Of a stretch of DNA of 7,164 nt, positions 4,674 to 7,164 are shown one piece after another. The position numbers and the translations under genes are program-made. The first letter of the stretch is position 1; each line of letters opens with the position of its first letter. The DNA is from Nitrosomonas sp. (lineage in GTDB: Bacteria > Pseudomonadota > Gammaproteobacteria > Burkholderiales > Nitrosomonadaceae). The stretch spans positions 1 through 7,164 of the forward strand of contig DOOY01000010.1 in assembly GCA_003514765.1 (NCBI GenBank). The letters are read 5' to 3'. The notes beneath the pieces were generated by a model. It did not search any database, was not told where the DNA came from, and saw only the letters and a program-made list of their open reading frames with translations.

Positions 4674-7164
4674 TGATATTCTCAGATCCCATTTTAACCG
4701 GCAAACAAATCAATAGTAAAAATCATACTTGTGATAACCAATTAAAATCAAATGAGATTATTGTCATTGATCAAGGCATTAAGGACTATCCAATACTCAT
4801 AGACAGCCTTAGAGCCGATTTGATTGTCCATATTCTGGATAGCAAACATGATGGCGTAATACAACTCACCAGCATCTTGCATCAATATACCAAACTAAAT
4901 GCGGTCCATATTCTTGCACATGGCCAAGAGGGGCATCTGTCATTAGGTCACAGTATTCTTTCGAATGAAACAATCGCACAATATCAAAACGCTCTTTTTT
5001 CTTGGCGATTGGCTCTTTCCGATAGTGCCGATATTCTGATCTATGGATGTGAAGTTGCCAAAGGCGTAGCGGGCGAAACATTTATTCAGCAATTAGCTGC
5101 ACACACCAATGCTAATATTGCCGCGTCACGTAATTTAACCGGAAATAGAAAATTAGACGGAGATTGGGAACTCGGTTATTTAGTGGGGCCAGTCAGCACT
5201 CAATTACCTTTCAACCCAAACATAATAGATAGTTATCCTTCCGTATTGACACTGGAGAGTTTTACCGGATTCGTGCATGATACCCACCGTGCACCGTCGT
5301 TTGCCTTTAATGGATTCACCTACTCAATTAATGACCCAAGTCCGGTATCAAGCGACTTGCGTGAAATGGTGTTTGGAGGAGACCCCTATTTGGAGCTAGG
5401 TGGCGGCATCGGCACCACTATATTCAGTATTACCAAAACAGATGGATCAGAATTTAGTCTGACTTCACTGACCATCAGGGATGAGTTCAATATAGGAGCC
5501 ACCTATTCAGTGAGTGGCTGGCGTGATGGCACAAAGGTCACTGGTGATTACAACCACTCATTAACCGGAACCAATTCAAATACCAATTCTTTTTCAGGCG
5601 CATCGGATATAGGCTTTCAGAATATTGACGCGATTAAATTCTCTGGAACCGATATTGGTTTTAGCTTGGAGGACTGGACATTTGGAGCCGCCGTAACCAG
5701 CCCCACCATCACCTCAGCTACATACGACGCCACTACCAATACACTGGTGGTGACTGGCACCAATATGGTGGCTACAGCCGGCGCACTGAATGATATCAAT
5801 GTCTCCAAACTGACGCTAACCGGACAAGGTGGTGCAACGTATACGCTCACCACACCGAACGTGGAAATCACATCGGCTACGAGTTTTACTGTTGCACTAA
5901 ATGTTACAGATCGGGTTAATGTGGAAGGATTGCTGAACAAAAACGGAACTTCTGCCGTCGATGCCACAACGTTTAATATCGCGGCTGCCGATGACTGGAA
6001 CCCTTCTCAGGCAGGCAATGCAGATTTAACAACCAATACTGTCACCGTCAGTAACTTACAGACACCTACCATTACTTCCGCCACTTATGAGGCTAATACA
6101 GGGAGTCTGATTGTCACCGGAACGAATTTCGTCAAAGCCAGCGGCGCCACCAATGACATCACCGCCAATAAATTCACTCTCACCGGTGAAGGCGGGACAA
6201 CATATACGCTGACCGATTCTTCCAACGTTGAAATCACCTCAGAAACAGCGTTTACCATCACATTAAGTGCAACCGATAAAGCGGCTATCAATCAGATTCT
6301 AAACAAGAATGGGACAGCATCCACCACCACAACCACCTATAATCTAGCTGCCGCAGATGACTGGAACACTGTCATCGGTAATATGAATATCTCCGACGCC
6401 GTCGGTAACGGCGTCACTGTCAGCAATGTTGCAGCGCCTGCAATTACCAGCGCTACTTACGATTATTCCACGAATACGCTTGTGGTAACCGGAACCGGCT
6501 TCCTCAAAAAATCCGGTGCCAGCAATGACATTGACATATCCAAGTTTACTTTTACGGGAGAAGGCGGTGCGACCTATACACTGACCAGCACCTCGGATGT
6601 AGAGATCGCTTCTGCAACACAATTTACAATTAATCTATCCAACACTGATAACTTCAATGTTGCGGCGTTACTCAATAATAATGGCACCACATCATCTGTA
6701 AGCGGCACATTCTATAATCTGGGAGCTGCCGAAGACTGGGCAGCGGGCGCTGATGCTGCTGTCAATGTAGCTGACACAACCGGAAATGGCATTACTGTCT
6801 CAAACTATACTACGCCCACTGTTACTTCGGCGACTTATGATATCGGCACAGGACAACTAACCATTACCGGAACAAATTTCGTCAATAAGTCCGGCGCTAC
6901 CAATGACCTGGATGCTTCATTACTGACCTTCACTGGCGAAGGCGGGAACTACATCTTGACGGATACCAGCAATGTTGATATTACCTCAGCAACTGCTGCA
7001 ACGCTTATTTTGAGCGCAACCGATCAACTGCATATTCATGGTTTACTGAATAAAAACGGCACATTATCAAGTAGTGCAACAACCTACAATCTGGCTTTGG
7101 CAGACAACTGGTTAGCCGGCGCACCGAATGCCATTGACATTGCTGATCTAACAGGTAACGGAAT
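4673..7164 (+). CDS. Giant DUF4347 repeat protein, probable secreted adhesin, 3' end outside window
   Basis: The frame stays open from ATG 4673 to the window end (830 codons seen). The preceding in-frame stop is TAA 4622 and there is no other start codon between; a partial Shine-Dalgarno (CGGGG) lies 5 bases upstream. Residues about 28-172 are a DUF4347 domain: EIIVIDQGIKDYPILIDSL, HDGVIQLTSIL, AVHILAHGQEGHLSLG, DILIYGCEVAKG, then AASRNLTGNRKLDGDWEL. Residues about 191-343 are a beta-rich domain without a family I can name. From residue 344 on come tandem repeats starting at residues 344, 465, 589 and 715. I see no signal peptide or membrane segment, which fits C-terminal type I secretion as known for many DUF4347 giants; the RTX-like end that would prove it is beyond the window. 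Only two cysteines occur (C20 and C126). Function as adhesin is inferred from architecture. Confidence 0.88.
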   Translation, partial: MIFSDPILTGKQINSKNHTCDNQLKSNEIIVIDQGIKDYPILIDSLRADLIVHILDSKHDGVIQLTSILHQYTKLNAVHILAHGQEGHLSLGHSILSNETIAQYQNALFSWRLALSDSADILIYGCEVAKGVAGETFIQQLAAHTNANIAASRNLTGNRKLDGDWELGYLVGPVSTQLPFNPNIIDSYPSVLTLESFTGFVHDTHRAPSFAFNGFTYSINDPSPVSSDLREMVFGGDPYLELGGGIGTTIFSITKTDGSEFSLTSLTIRDEFNIGATYSVSGWRDGTKVTGDYNHSLTGTNSNTNSFSGASDIGFQNIDAIKFSGTDIGFSLEDWTFGAAVTSPTITSATYDATTNTLVVTGTNMVATAGALNDINVSKLTLTGQGGATYTLTTPNVEITSATSFTVALNVTDRVNVEGLLNKNGTSAVDATTFNIAAADDWNPSQAGNADLTTNTVTVSNLQTPTITSATYEANTGSLIVTGTNFVKASGATNDITANKFTLTGEGGTTYTLTDSSNVEITSETAFTITLSATDKAAINQILNKNGTASTTTTTYNLAAADDWNTVIGNMNISDAVGNGVTVSNVAAPAITSATYDYSTNTLVVTGTGFLKKSGASNDIDISKFTFTGEGGATYTLTSTSDVEIASATQFTINLSNTDNFNVAALLNNNGTTSSVSGTFYNLGAAEDWAAGADAAVNVADTTGNGITVSNYTTPTVTSATYDIGTGQLTITGTNFVNKSGATNDLDASLLTFTGEGGNYILTDTSNVDITSATAATLILSATDQLHIHGLLNKNGTLSSSATTYNLALADNWLAGAPNAIDIADLTGNG
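5702..7164 (+). repeat. Tandem protein repeats of 121-126 residues in the giant protein
   Basis: Four units follow one another in frame: 5702-6064 (363 bases), 6065-6436 (372), 6437-6814 (378) and 6815 to the window end (350 bases, cut short). Each unit shows the same landmarks in order: P.(I/V)TSATYD, L.(V/I)TGT.(F/M), GA.ND(I/L), TG(E/Q)GG, YTLT or YILT, V(E/D)I(T/A)SAT-like, LLNKNGT-like, (Y/F)N(L/I)..A(D/E)(D/N)W, and in later units D.(T/V)GNG(V/I)TVSN. The alternation of short strands suggests a beta-sandwich, Ig-like fold (inference). Units are clearly diverged at the DNA level, so this is not a recent expansion. No cysteine occurs in any unit. Confidence 0.9.
6395..6415. repeat. GC-rich 8-base inverted repeat at the end of repeat unit 2
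   Basis: GACGCCGT (6395-6402) pairs with ACGGCGTC (6408-6415) over the 5-base loop CGGTA. It encodes the linker residues DAVGNGV; unit 3 encodes the equivalent DTTGNGI with different codons and no hairpin. No T run follows it. Confidence 0.5.

Noticed and set aside
5617..5967. Minus-strand open frame of 116 codons opposite the first repeat unit
   Set aside because: It lies fully antisense to the giant gene, is rich in Val/Ser/Ala as expected from complementing Thr/Asn-rich codons, and resembles no known protein.
6085..6622. Two further minus-strand frames opposite the repeats
   Set aside because: They recur because the coding repeat recurs on the other strand; no ribosome site or recognisable domain.

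Overview
The window reads as a bacterial chromosomal segment with every gene on the + strand. The gene families and their order (fliD, fliS, fliT, fliK-like, short FlhB-like gene, ycgR) point to a proteobacterium with polar or peritrichous flagella. I infer a betaproteobacterium of the Nitrosomonadales type (Nitrosomonas, Nitrosospira or a relative). That placement rests on gene order and general protein character, not on a database match.

Region 1 (1-4570) is a compact late-flagellar cluster. It starts inside fliD (filament cap), whose 5' end lies outside the window. Next come fliS (flagellin export chaperone), fliT (cap-protein chaperone), a compact FliK-type protein (hook-length control), a 93-residue stand-alone copy of the FlhB cytoplasmic domain overlapping fliK by 8 bases, and ycgR (c-di-GMP-responsive flagellar brake with a PilZ domain). 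Gaps are 57, 86, about 54-72, -8 and 49 bases, so one transcript is plausible. I see no convincing promoter; a weak hairpin with a short T run lies between fliT and fliK. The genes cover filament capping and assembly (FliD, FliS, FliT), the hook-to-filament export switch (FliK with an FlhB-C-like partner), and motor control (YcgR).

Region 2 (4571-7164) is a 102-base gap followed by the first 830 codons of a very large gene that runs off the window. The protein starts with a DUF4347 domain, continues with a beta-rich domain of about 150 residues, then enters tandem divergent repeats of about 121-126 residues. Three are complete and a fourth is nearly complete. This is the architecture of giant secreted or surface proteins, probably adhesins exported by a type I system, but the C-terminus that would show this is not in the window.

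The points most worth a second look are: a His-Gly / Gly-Cys pair in the DUF4347 domain that resembles a caspase-fold dyad; a 24-codon leader ORF whose stop overlaps the giant gene's start (TAATG); a fliK start where the strong Shine-Dalgarno fits an in-frame ATT rather than the GTG; the FlhB-C-like gene coupled to fliK; and a change in base composition inside the giant gene between its N-terminal domain and its repeats.
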